Below, in pieces: positions 15,869 to 21,745 of a DNA stretch of 33,002 nt. The stretch spans positions 1-33,002 of the forward strand of contig JALUPA010000259.1 in assembly GCA_027054335.1 (NCBI GenBank), given 5' to 3'. Positions within the stretch are counted from its first letter, which is position 1; each line of letters starts with the position of its first letter. The translations under genes and the position numbers were made by a program. Source of the stretch: Ardenticatenaceae bacterium. GTDB lineage: Bacteria; Chloroflexota; Anaerolineae; Promineifilales; Promineifilaceae. Below the pieces are notes generated by a model, which worked only from the letters and a program-made list of their open reading frames with translations, was not told where the DNA came from and did no database searches.

Positions 15869-17560
15869 TTACTGATTCCCTCTTGCCGCCGTCACTTCCG
15901 CTTGCAGGCGGATGTTGTCCGGCGGGATGTCCAGCAGGACGACCAGCTCTTTAGCCAGATTGGCAAACGTAGGGGCAGCGGTGAGCGATCCCCAGGGTTG
16001 GGTTTGCGGTTTATCCAGCTTGACATAAATCATAATTTCCGGATCGTCGGCGGACAGCCAGCCGATGAAACTGGCGATGGTATCGTCAATGTAGACGCCA
16101 TTTTCGGCAATTTCGGCCGTACCTGTTTTTCCGGCAATGGTATAGCCGGGAATTTGAGCGTCGGGCACTTCGCGGGCTACGGCCGTGACCGCCATCGTAT
16201 TTACCTCTTGGGCCGTTTCCGGGCTGATGGGCCGGCTCAACACCGACGGTTCATGCACAATCACGTCATCCCCCCGGCGGATTTCCTGCACCAGATAAGG
16301 CTGCATAATTTCCCCGTTATTGGGGATGGCGGAGGCGGCTACGATCATCTGCAAAGGCGTGACCGCGATACTTTGTCCGTAGGCGTTTGTCGCCAGCATG
16401 GATTCCGTCCAGTATTCACTGCCCGGCAGAGGCATCTGGCCGGTCGCTTCAGCCATCACATCCACATTGGTAGGGCGGCCAAAGCCAAACTTCTGCATAT
16501 AGTCGTAATACAAATCCGGCCCCAGCGTGGTAGACAACGTCGCTGCCCCCACATTGAGCGACCGGGACAGCAGCGTAGTCATGTCCGTCGTACCGGGGGC
16601 GCTGCGGTCCCAGTTCACCGTCTTGTGCCCGCCCACTTCCAGTACACCGGCGTCATAATAAGTGGACTGCGGCGTAAACAGACCGGAATCCAGCGCGGCA
16701 GCCATGGTAATCAACTTAATAACCGAACCGGGTTCGTGCTGCTGTTGCGTGATAGGATTGAATAGGACTTTTTCGTCCGCTGCATAAAATTCAAAGGGAT
16801 CATAACAAGGGTAAGCGGCTGCCGCTAAAATGGCCCCTGTTTTGGGGTTCATAACGATGATAGAACCGCTTTGTGCCCCGTATTCCTGCAAAGCCTGCCT
16901 CAATTTTTCTTCCGTCACATATTGTACCGTGCGGTCAATCGTCAATACCAGGTCGGCGCCTTTACGGGCAATCACACTTTCCTGCTCATTCAGAGGAGAG
17001 ATGTTGATCGTTTTGCTGGCAGCTTCTCCGGCCAAATCTGACTGGTAATACCCTTCTACACCGCCGCCACCGTAGCCGTTAAAATCTACATAGCCCAGGG
17101 TGTGGCAAAGCAGTTCCCCTTGCGGATAGAAGCGGCGCGGCAGGGGATCAATCTGCAAACCATCGTAATCCATCTCCCGCACCAGGTCGGCCACTTCCGG
17201 CGAGACTCGCCCGGAAAGAAGGGCAAAGGGTTGGTCGGAATTTAAGACGCCTAAAATTTCATAGCGAGGCTGGTCAAGTACAGAGGCCAAGGCAGTGGCT
17301 GCTTCTTCCGGTTCTGTTACCAGGGGCGGGGAGACGCTGATCTGGTAATCAGCCGTGTTGGCTGCCAGAATGGCCCCGTTGCGGTCATAAATAGCACCGC
17401 GAGAGGGGTTGGCGACCACCAGCAGTTCATTGATGGCTCGGTCTGCCCATTCCGGCCCTTGAATGACCTGAAATTCCACCAGCCGCCCTAAAATAACAAG
17501 AGTGGCCAGGACCATGGCGGTGATAACCAGCGTGAGGCGGCGTTTTTGACTATCGTTCAC
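15869..17560 (-). CDS. ftsI: Class B penicillin-binding protein FtsI (PBP3-type transpeptidase)
   Basis: About 563 residues. A short cytoplasmic tail and one membrane anchor (LTLVITAMVLATLVILGRLVEFQVIQG) precede a PBP-dimer domain (RGAIYDRNGAILAAN...) and a transpeptidase domain with the three active-site motifs: SVIK (Ser ~279 in the revised numbering), SLN (~334) and KTG (~478). No PASTA domains. The ORF-track start at 17584 is replaced by GTG at 17560, which follows AAGGAG at six bases; this overlaps the ftsL-like gene by 11 bp and suggests translational coupling. It crosslinks septal peptidoglycan with FtsW. Confidence 0.95.
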   Translation of the reverse strand: MNDSQKRRLTLVITAMVLATLVILGRLVEFQVIQGPEWADRAINELLVVANPSRGAIYDRNGAILAANTADYQISVSPPLVTEPEEAATALASVLDQPRYEILGVLNSDQPFALLSGRVSPEVADLVREMDYDGLQIDPLPRRFYPQGELLCHTLGYVDFNGYGGGGVEGYYQSDLAGEAASKTINISPLNEQESVIARKGADLVLTIDRTVQYVTEEKLRQALQEYGAQSGSIIVMNPKTGAILAAAAYPCYDPFEFYAADEKVLFNPITQQQHEPGSVIKLITMAAALDSGLFTPQSTYYDAGVLEVGGHKTVNWDRSAPGTTDMTTLLSRSLNVGAATLSTTLGPDLYYDYMQKFGFGRPTNVDVMAEATGQMPLPGSEYWTESMLATNAYGQSIAVTPLQMIVAASAIPNNGEIMQPYLVQEIRRGDDVIVHEPSVLSRPISPETAQEVNTMAVTAVAREVPDAQIPGYTIAGKTGTAEIAENGVYIDDTIASFIGWLSADDPEIMIYVKLDKPQTQPWGSLTAAPTFANLAKELVVLLDIPPDNIRLQAEVTAARGNQ

Positions 17561-18020
17561 GCACTTCTCCTTGGACAAAACCACTTATATGGCCGTTCAA
17601 ATAAAACCAGATGGCTTCTTCCATTGTTTGAGCTTGTACCGGAGTGGGGCCGGCCTCCGGCACAATAGCCAGGGGATCGCTGGGTTCGCTGAGCGGATAA
17701 TCGGGGATGACGAGGAACTGGACATCTTCTGTGTTGGCCGGCACAAAGCCCAGGGCAGCGGCGGTAGCTTGCAGCCGTTCCAGGGATTGGGCTTCGGCGA
17801 TTTTTCGTTCCAGTTCGGTGTTTTCCCGTTCCAGGTCTATGAGTTCGTTTTGCAAAAACTGCACGCGACGGCCGACTGTAGCGGTGCGACTGGCCTGGGT
17901 CAGGTAAATGGTGCCCAGCAGCGCGCCCAAAATCAGAATGATGCCCCAACCGGCAGCAGCCTGGGCTTCAGTCAGCTTGTTGAGACGTTTTAACTGGTCG
18001 CGTGTTTGCCGTGCCATCAT
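17550..18020 (-). CDS. FtsL-like septum formation protein
   Basis: 156 residues: basic N-terminus, one TM segment (about 25-42, GIILILGALLGTIYL), then a periplasmic coiled coil (about 52-85, VQFLQNELIDLERENTELERKIAEAQSLERL) followed by a short ALGFVPA-type segment as in FtsL/DivIC, and a Pro-rich tail. Its place between rsmH and ftsI is the classic ftsL position. Sequence identity to FtsL is too diffuse to be certain from the protein alone. The start is one of two adjacent ATGs with no Shine-Dalgarno. It probably recruits or activates FtsW-FtsI. Confidence 0.8.
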   Translation of the reverse strand: MMARQTRDQLKRLNKLTEAQAAAGWGIILILGALLGTIYLTQASRTATVGRRVQFLQNELIDLERENTELERKIAEAQSLERLQATAAALGFVPANTEDVQFLVIPDYPLSEPSDPLAIVPEAGPTPVQAQTMEEAIWFYLNGHISGFVQGEVRER

Positions 18021-18029
18021 AATATTATG

Positions 18030-18101
18030 GGGAGATTGGAGATTAAGAGATTGGAGATTTACGTTGCTGCCAATCTCTTAATCTCTTAATCTCTAATCTC
18101 C
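18030..18101. repeat. Heptad hairpin repeat (GAGATTGG/AGATTAA type) between rsmH and the ftsL-like gene
   Basis: GGAGATTGGAGATTAAGAGATTGGAGATT pairs with AATCTCTTAATCTCTTAATCTCTAATCTCC. The right arm runs into rsmH and encodes its last residues LEIRD plus the stop TAA. Confidence 0.92.
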
Positions 18102-19018
18102 AGTTTTTCAATTACGCGCAGCCGGGCGCTGCGGCTGCGGGGGTTTTGTTCCGTTTCTGCCGCGGTGGCCTGGACGGCTTTGCGGGTGATGCGCCGGACC
18201 AGGGCTGGGCGGCTTTCGTCTGTAGCCGGGAAGCCGGGCGGCGGCATCCGGTCCTGGCTGAGGCGGCGAAATGTTTGTTTGACAAAGCGGTCTTCCAATG
18301 AATGGAAGCTGATGACGGCCAGACGGCCGCCCGGTTTGAGCAAATCAATCGCGGCCAGGACGCCAATCTCTACGGCTTCCAGTTCTTTGTTTACGGCGAT
18401 GCGCAGGGCCTGGAATATCTTGGTGGCCGGGTGGCGACGGCCGCGCTGCCGGGTGTGGGCGGCAATGACGCCGGCCAGTTCGGTGGTTTTGGTAAACGGC
18501 CGTTCCGCTACAATGATCCGGGCGTAATACCAACTGCGTTTTTCTTCGCCGTAGCGCCAGAAGATGTCTGCCAGTGCCGCTTCACTTAAATTGTTAATCA
18601 GGTCGGCGGCCGTTTCCCCTTGTGTGGGGTCAAACCGCATATCCAGCGGGCCTGCCTTCATAAAGGAAAAGCCCCGCGCCGGGTTATCCAGTTGGCGGGA
18701 GGATAATCCTAAATCCAGCAAGATGCCGTCCAAATCCGTAAAGCCGTGGGCCACGGCAACCTGGGCCATGGCGGTGTAGCTGGCGTTGATCAGAATGACG
18801 CGCTCGCCATATTTTGCCAGCCGTTTTTGGGCGTAAGCAATGGCTTCCGGATCTTTGTCTAAGCCCAAAACGCGCCCTGTAGGCGCGGATGCTTCTAAAA
18901 TTCCGGCGGTATGTCCGCCTGCGCCAACGGTACCGTCCAGGTAACGGCCGTTAGCTTGTGGTTGCAGCAAAGTGATGACTTCGTTGAATAGTACCGGGAT
19001 GTGGGAATAATCGTTCAT
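18086..19018 (-). CDS. rsmH: 16S rRNA (cytosine-1402-N4)-methyltransferase RsmH
   Basis: A 310-residue SAM-dependent methyltransferase (MraW) modifying the ribosomal P site. Seen are HIPVLFNEVITLLQPQANGRYLDGTVGAGGHTAGIL (SAM motif I), DGILLDLGLSSRQLDNPARGFSFMKAGPLDMRFD, KIFQALRIAVNKELEAV and LAVISFHSLEDRFVKQTFR, all typical. It follows mraZ, as in most dcw clusters. The 3' end runs into a heptad repeat, so LEIRD may be a repeat-derived ending. The ATG is preceded by CTCTAAA from the repeat, with no Shine-Dalgarno. Confidence 0.97.
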   Translation of the reverse strand: MNDYSHIPVLFNEVITLLQPQANGRYLDGTVGAGGHTAGILEASAPTGRVLGLDKDPEAIAYAQKRLAKYGERVILINASYTAMAQVAVAHGFTDLDGILLDLGLSSRQLDNPARGFSFMKAGPLDMRFDPTQGETAADLINNLSEAALADIFWRYGEEKRSWYYARIIVAERPFTKTTELAGVIAAHTRQRGRRHPATKIFQALRIAVNKELEAVEIGVLAAIDLLKPGGRLAVISFHSLEDRFVKQTFRRLSQDRMPPPGFPATDESRPALVRRITRKAVQATAAETEQNPRSRSARLRVIEKLEIRD

Positions 19019-19020
19019 TT

Positions 19021-19095
19021 TAGAGATTGGAGATTAGGGATTGGAGATTAGAAGCTGTGTCAGGCAAATCTCCAATCTCCAATCGCCAATCTCTT
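19021..19095. repeat. Heptad hairpin repeat (GAGATTGG type) between mraZ and rsmH
   Basis: TAGAGATTGGAGATTAGGGATTGGAGATTAG and AATCTCCAATCTCCAATCGCCAATCTCT are complementary arms with a ~14-nt loop. It starts 2 bp from the rsmH start codon and ends 5 bp from the mraZ stop. Confidence 0.92.
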
Positions 19096-19100
19096 CCTTG

Positions 19101-19526
19101 TTATATTCCCAAATCCTCCCAGCGGGCGGCGTCATCATTGCTTTCGATGGATTCGCGGACAGCCGCCCAGGCTGCCGGGTGCCACAGTTCCACGTAGTTA
19201 AACATACCGGCGACGACAACTTCGTTACCGATACCGGCAAATTCACGCAGGTAGGGGGGCAGCAGGATGCGGCCGACGCGATCCGGCGTCAGGTCAACGG
19301 CGCCGGAAAAGACGCGCCGCCGGAAAGCCCGCACACTCTCATCGGATAACGGCCGTTCCCCAATCTTTTGCGCCAATTCCTGCCAGCCATCCAACGGAAA
19401 GATCATCAGGTTCCGGTCGAAGCCGCGCGTTACTACCAGACCGGCCGCCAACAATCCCCGGAATTTGGCCGGAATTGTGAGACGCCCTTTGCTATCAATG
19501 TTGTGCGTGTATTCGCCTAAGAACAT
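19101..19526 (-). CDS. mraZ: Transcriptional regulator MraZ
   Basis: A 141-residue protein with two SpoVT/AbrB-type beta domains, the oligomeric DNA-binding repressor of its own dcw operon. The start MFLGEYTHNIDSKGRLTIPAKFR is highly characteristic; the second repeat contains LTPDRVGRILLPPYLREFAGIGNEVVVAGMFNYVELW. It is first in the cluster, with a promoter and three 10-bp-spaced GTGG repeats upstream. The ATG follows a heptad repeat (CAATTACAAA-ATG) without a Shine-Dalgarno. Confidence 0.97.
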   Translation of the reverse strand: MFLGEYTHNIDSKGRLTIPAKFRGLLAAGLVVTRGFDRNLMIFPLDGWQELAQKIGERPLSDESVRAFRRRVFSGAVDLTPDRVGRILLPPYLREFAGIGNEVVVAGMFNYVELWHPAAWAAVRESIESNDDAARWEDLGI

Positions 19527-19613
19527 TTTGTAATTGGATAATTAGTAATTAGTAACTGGTAATTGGGTAATTGGGTAATTACTTAGTTACCAGTTACTAA
19601 TTACCAATTACTT
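19527..19613. repeat. Heptad hairpin repeat in the mraZ leader
   Basis: TAATTGGATAATTAGTAATTAGTAACTGGTAATTGGGTAATTGGG and TTACTTAGTTACCAGTTACTAATTACCAATTAC: long imperfect arms of 7-nt units. It lies between the mapped promoter and the mraZ ATG, so it would be in the 5' leader of the whole dcw transcript. Confidence 0.88.
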
Positions 19614-19680
19614 GTATAGAACATTCGTTCTTATTGCCCCATTTTACTATACGTTTTGGGGAAATATGACCTATATCGAT

Positions 19681-19704
19681 CCACTTTGCCCCACTTTCAA
19701 CCAC
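19681..19704 (-). promoter_or_regulatory. MraZ operator: three GTGG direct repeats at 10-bp period
   Basis: On the minus strand GTGG-TTGAAA-GTGG-GGCAAA-GTGG; the last two boxes read AAAGTGG. CCAC on the plus strand starts exactly at 19681, 19691 and 19701. MraZ is known to bind clustered GTGG/AAAGTGG-type direct repeats with about one helical-turn spacing upstream of its own gene. Here they lie just downstream of the predicted -10, as expected for autorepression. Confidence 0.75.
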
Positions 19705-19714
19705 ATTTTGACAC

Positions 19715-19743
19715 AGTATACACTAAACTGCGTTCTATGTGAA
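19715..19743 (-). promoter_or_regulatory. Promoter of the mraZ-ftsZ cluster
   Basis: Minus strand TTCACA (19743-19738), 17-bp spacer, TATACT (19720-19715). The pair is close to sigma-70 consensus and sits immediately upstream of the MraZ operator, giving a predicted leader of about 180 nt. Confidence 0.65.
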
Positions 19744-19767
19744 GTGGTTTTAGAAATTTGGGATGTA

Positions 19768-19824
19768 TTTGTGGAACGATTTTGTAAATCGTTATTTAGG
19801 CAATTTACAAAATCGCCCTACAAA
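19768..19824. repeat. Double hairpin repeat, TTTGTxGxACGATTT family
   Basis: TTTGTGGAACGATTTTGTAAATCGTTATTTAGGCAATTTACAAAATCGCCCTACAAA: the outer ends TTTGT/ACAAA and inner AACGATTT/AAATCGTT pair. The 76-aa ORF drawn across it (19612-19842) translates the repeat and is not a gene. Confidence 0.75.
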
Positions 19825-19843
19825 TGGGTAGCTGTGGTTTAGG

Positions 19844-19880
19844 GTGGGAAAAAGAAAAGCTCCGGATGGCCGGAGCTTTC
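19844..19880 (-). terminator. Rho-independent terminator for the 20047-20862 gene
   Basis: Minus strand AAAGCTCCGG-CCAT-CCGGAGCTTT followed by TCTTTTTCCC. A strong 10-bp stem with a tight loop and T-run separates the effector-associated-domain gene from the mraZ promoter. Confidence 0.8.
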
Positions 19881-19984
19881 TGAAGGAGGAGGAAAACGAG
19901 TTGAAAAAGTGTTTCTGTGTATGGCTAAAGGATAGATGATTTTAGCTGATGGGTAAATGGGATGTTGTTACCAGGACTTTGTGA

Positions 19985-20053
19985 CCAGTGGGCAGTGTTC
20001 AGTAATCAGTTTTCAGTGGGCGGCCAACTATTTTACTGAAAACTGATTACTGG
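19985..20053. repeat. Heptad hairpin repeat (CAGT type)
   Basis: CCAGTGG-GCAGTGT-TCAGTAA-TCAGTTT-TCAGTGG, then ACTGAAAACTGATTACTGG. The 18-nt arms CAGTAATCAGTTTTCAGT (20000-20017) and ACTGAAAACTGATTACTG (20035-20052) are perfect complements. The last codon and stop TAA of the adjacent gene lie inside. Confidence 0.9.
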
Positions 20054-20862
20054 TTTTTCTGCATGAGGTCAATCAGTTCCCCCACGCGGTTGCGCCGGTA
20101 GAGGTAGAGGAGGAGTTCGCGGACGCGGGCTTTCTTGCTGCCATAGCCGATTTGTTCCCAATCAATGTTGAGGGCAGTGGTCATTTTTTGCAGACGTTCC
20201 AGGTCGTAGTAGGCCAGCAGATAGTGGCGCAGGACGGTGGGTGGGGAGTCGGCATTGATTTTTTCCAGGCGGGGCAGCGCGTCGGGCGGCGGCGGGGTGA
20301 GGATGCGCTCGACGGCCAGGGCCAGGGCGGATAGCTGGCTGCGCTGCACGGCCGTATTCATCACGTTGCGGATGAGTTGGGCCATGTTTTCGCCGACAAA
20401 CATGACGTCATTTTCGTTGATTTCCAGATCGAACATGAGGTCCAGCACGTCTTCCCGGCTGAAACGCTCGCGGATTTGCTCGTAGAGCATTTGCTGGTCA
20501 TAGGGGCTGTCTTCTTCGTTGAGGGGGACGGCCGTCACTACAATTTCCGGCTGCGGCGGTGCGGTGGGGGGAGCGGTGGCGGCCGGTTCGGTTGGGACAG
20601 CTTTGGTTGGGGGGAGATACGGCCGTAACACGGACAAAATCCAGAAGATCATGCCTCCCAGCAAGATGCCGGCAAAGATATAGAAGAAAAAGCCCAATTG
20701 TGTTTGTAACTGCTCCGGGTCAAATGTGCCCATGATAGTGTCCAGCAAAACAGCCAGGGTTACCGTGAGCAAGCCGATACCCCAACCCAGGGACGGCCGT
20801 CGCAGGAAGATCACCAGAAAAATCAGCACGATCAGAATCTTCACAATCAATATGACAGACAT
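20047..20862 (-). CDS. Membrane protein with two C-terminal effector-associated (death-fold-like) domains
   Basis: About 271 residues. Three hydrophobic segments come first (SVILIVKILIVLIFLVIF; GWGIGLLTVTLAVLLDTIM; LGFFFYIFAGILLGGMIFWILSVL), then a Pro/Ala/Thr-rich linker. Two related helical modules follow: ERFSREDVLDLMFDLEINENDVMFVGENMAQLIRNVM... and YYDLERLQKMTTALNIDWEQIGYGSKKARVRELLLYLYRRNRVGELIDLM. They match the pattern of bacterial effector-associated domains (F-s-x-x-E/D-L-x-x-L-x-x-x-L-x-I/V ... K-x-x-x-R-E-L-x-x-Y-L-x-R-R-x-R-x-x-E-L-I), small adaptor modules linked to conflict and signalling systems. No effector domain is present. I prefer ATG 20862 over the track start at 20898, which lies in the -35 region. 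Function unknown. Confidence 0.65.
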   Translation of the reverse strand: MSVILIVKILIVLIFLVIFLRRPSLGWGIGLLTVTLAVLLDTIMGTFDPEQLQTQLGFFFYIFAGILLGGMIFWILSVLRPYLPPTKAVPTEPAATAPPTAPPQPEIVVTAVPLNEEDSPYDQQMLYEQIRERFSREDVLDLMFDLEINENDVMFVGENMAQLIRNVMNTAVQRSQLSALALAVERILTPPPPDALPRLEKINADSPPTVLRHYLLAYYDLERLQKMTTALNIDWEQIGYGSKKARVRELLLYLYRRNRVGELIDLMQKNQ

Positions 20863-20870
20863 AGGGCAGA

Positions 20871-20898
20871 ATTGTAGCACTGGCCCCCTGAGACGCAA
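20871..20898 (-). promoter_or_regulatory. Candidate promoter of the effector-associated-domain gene (near-leaderless)
   Basis: Minus strand TTGCGT (20898-20893), 16-bp spacer, TACAAT (20876-20871). The -10 ends only 8 nt before the ATG at 20862, so the transcript would start at or next to the initiation codon, in line with the absence of a Shine-Dalgarno. Confidence 0.4.
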
Positions 20899-21005
20899 GA
20901 AGGCGTGATGTATCGTAATATCCCCGCATCTTAATTCCCCAAATACTACTTACCTGCCGGCAAAACGGCCGTGGATTTTTTAAGGTAAATTCACGCTTTT
21001 CCATC

Positions 21006-21034
21006 TTGCTATGCCGCGGGCCGTATGCTATAAT
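21006..21034 (+). promoter_or_regulatory. Promoter of nrdR-nrdJ
   Basis: TTGCTA (21006-21011), 17-bp spacer, perfect TATAAT (21029-21034). It lies about 120 bp upstream of the nrdR GTG start. Confidence 0.75.
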
Positions 21035-21047
21035 GCTCTTCGCTAGT

Positions 21048-21092
21048 AGCACATATAGGGGGATTAGATAGGAAATACCCCATATATGGCGG
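21048..21092 (+). promoter_or_regulatory. Candidate pair of NrdR boxes
   Basis: AGCACATATAGGGGGA (21048-21063) and ACCCCATATATGGCGG (21077-21092) share the AT-rich core (C)ATATA(T) and match at 11 of 16 positions, with centres 29 bp apart. Known NrdR boxes are 16-bp palindromes with a TATAT-like core, usually paired about three helical turns apart. They lie just downstream of the predicted start point, fitting autoregulation by NrdR. Confidence 0.45.
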
Positions 21093-21155
21093 TATTTTGC
21101 TTATTCCCGACAGCGATGCCATATCTGGGTAAAGCAGCCCAATCGGAGACTTTTT

Positions 21156-21608
21156 GTGAAATGTCCTTATTGTAACCACCCTAAAACCCGCGTTATTGAC
21201 ACCAGCCACGACGTTCGCGGCGGTACCCGGCGGCGGCGCGTTTGTGACCAGTGCGGGCAGCGGTTTAGCTCTTACGAACGGCCGATTCTGGCGACGCCTT
21301 TGCTGGTGAAGCAGGATGGCACGCGGGAAGAGTTTTCCCGTGACAAGCTGATCAGCGGCATTAAGGTATCTTGCGCCAAACGGCCGGTGGCGGCTGAAGA
21401 TATTGAGCGTATCGCCGGAGAGGTGGAAGCGGAATTACAACAAATGGGCAAGGCGGAAGTGTCCAGCCGGGTTGTCGGCGATTCGGTTATTGAAAAGCTC
21501 AAGGATTTGGATAAGGTGGCTTATATTCGCTATGCTACTGTTTATCTGAGATTTGAAGACCTGGAGTCTATCCGCAGTGAAATTGACCGACTCTTAGCTG
21601 CCAAGTAA
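21156..21608 (+). CDS. nrdR: Transcriptional repressor NrdR
   Basis: A 150-residue dATP/ATP-sensing repressor of ribonucleotide reductase genes. An N-terminal zinc ribbon has Cys pairs CPYC (3/6) and CDQC (30/33) with DTSHDVRGGTRRRRVC between; an ATP-cone domain follows (about 46-136, VKQDGTREEFSRDKLISGIKVSCAKRPV...). The GTG start at 21156 has GGAG seven bases upstream. It is followed 137 bp later by the nrdJ reductase gene it should control. Normal length. Confidence 0.96.
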   Translation: MKCPYCNHPKTRVIDTSHDVRGGTRRRRVCDQCGQRFSSYERPILATPLLVKQDGTREEFSRDKLISGIKVSCAKRPVAAEDIERIAGEVEAELQQMGKAEVSSRVVGDSVIEKLKDLDKVAYIRYATVYLRFEDLESIRSEIDRLLAAK

Positions 21609-21665
21609 GTGGGAGCGGTTTCCACCCACACAATGTAAAACAAACAAACTATTTTAGCTTTTGTG

Positions 21666-21686
21666 ACGTGATACGTGATACGTGAT
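21666..21686. repeat. Short heptad tandem repeat ACGTGAT x3
   Basis: ACGTGAT-ACGTGAT-ACGTGAT in the nrdR-nrdJ gap: exact 7-nt units, another sequence variant of the same periodicity; no complementary arm is seen. Confidence 0.85.
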
Positions 21687-21745
21687 CAGCGGTTTTATGC
21701 ACCACGCAGCACGAAAAATATAAACCCATGTAAGGAGAGGATCAT

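Noticed and set aside
17560-17584. ORF-track start of ftsI at 17584
   Set aside because: The GTG at 17560 has AAGGAG at ideal spacing; the longer start adds eight residues without a ribosome-binding site.
19612-19842. 76-aa plus-strand ORF upstream of mraZ
   Set aside because: It translates the promoter, operator and a hairpin repeat (ERFCKSLFRQFTKSPYK); not a gene.
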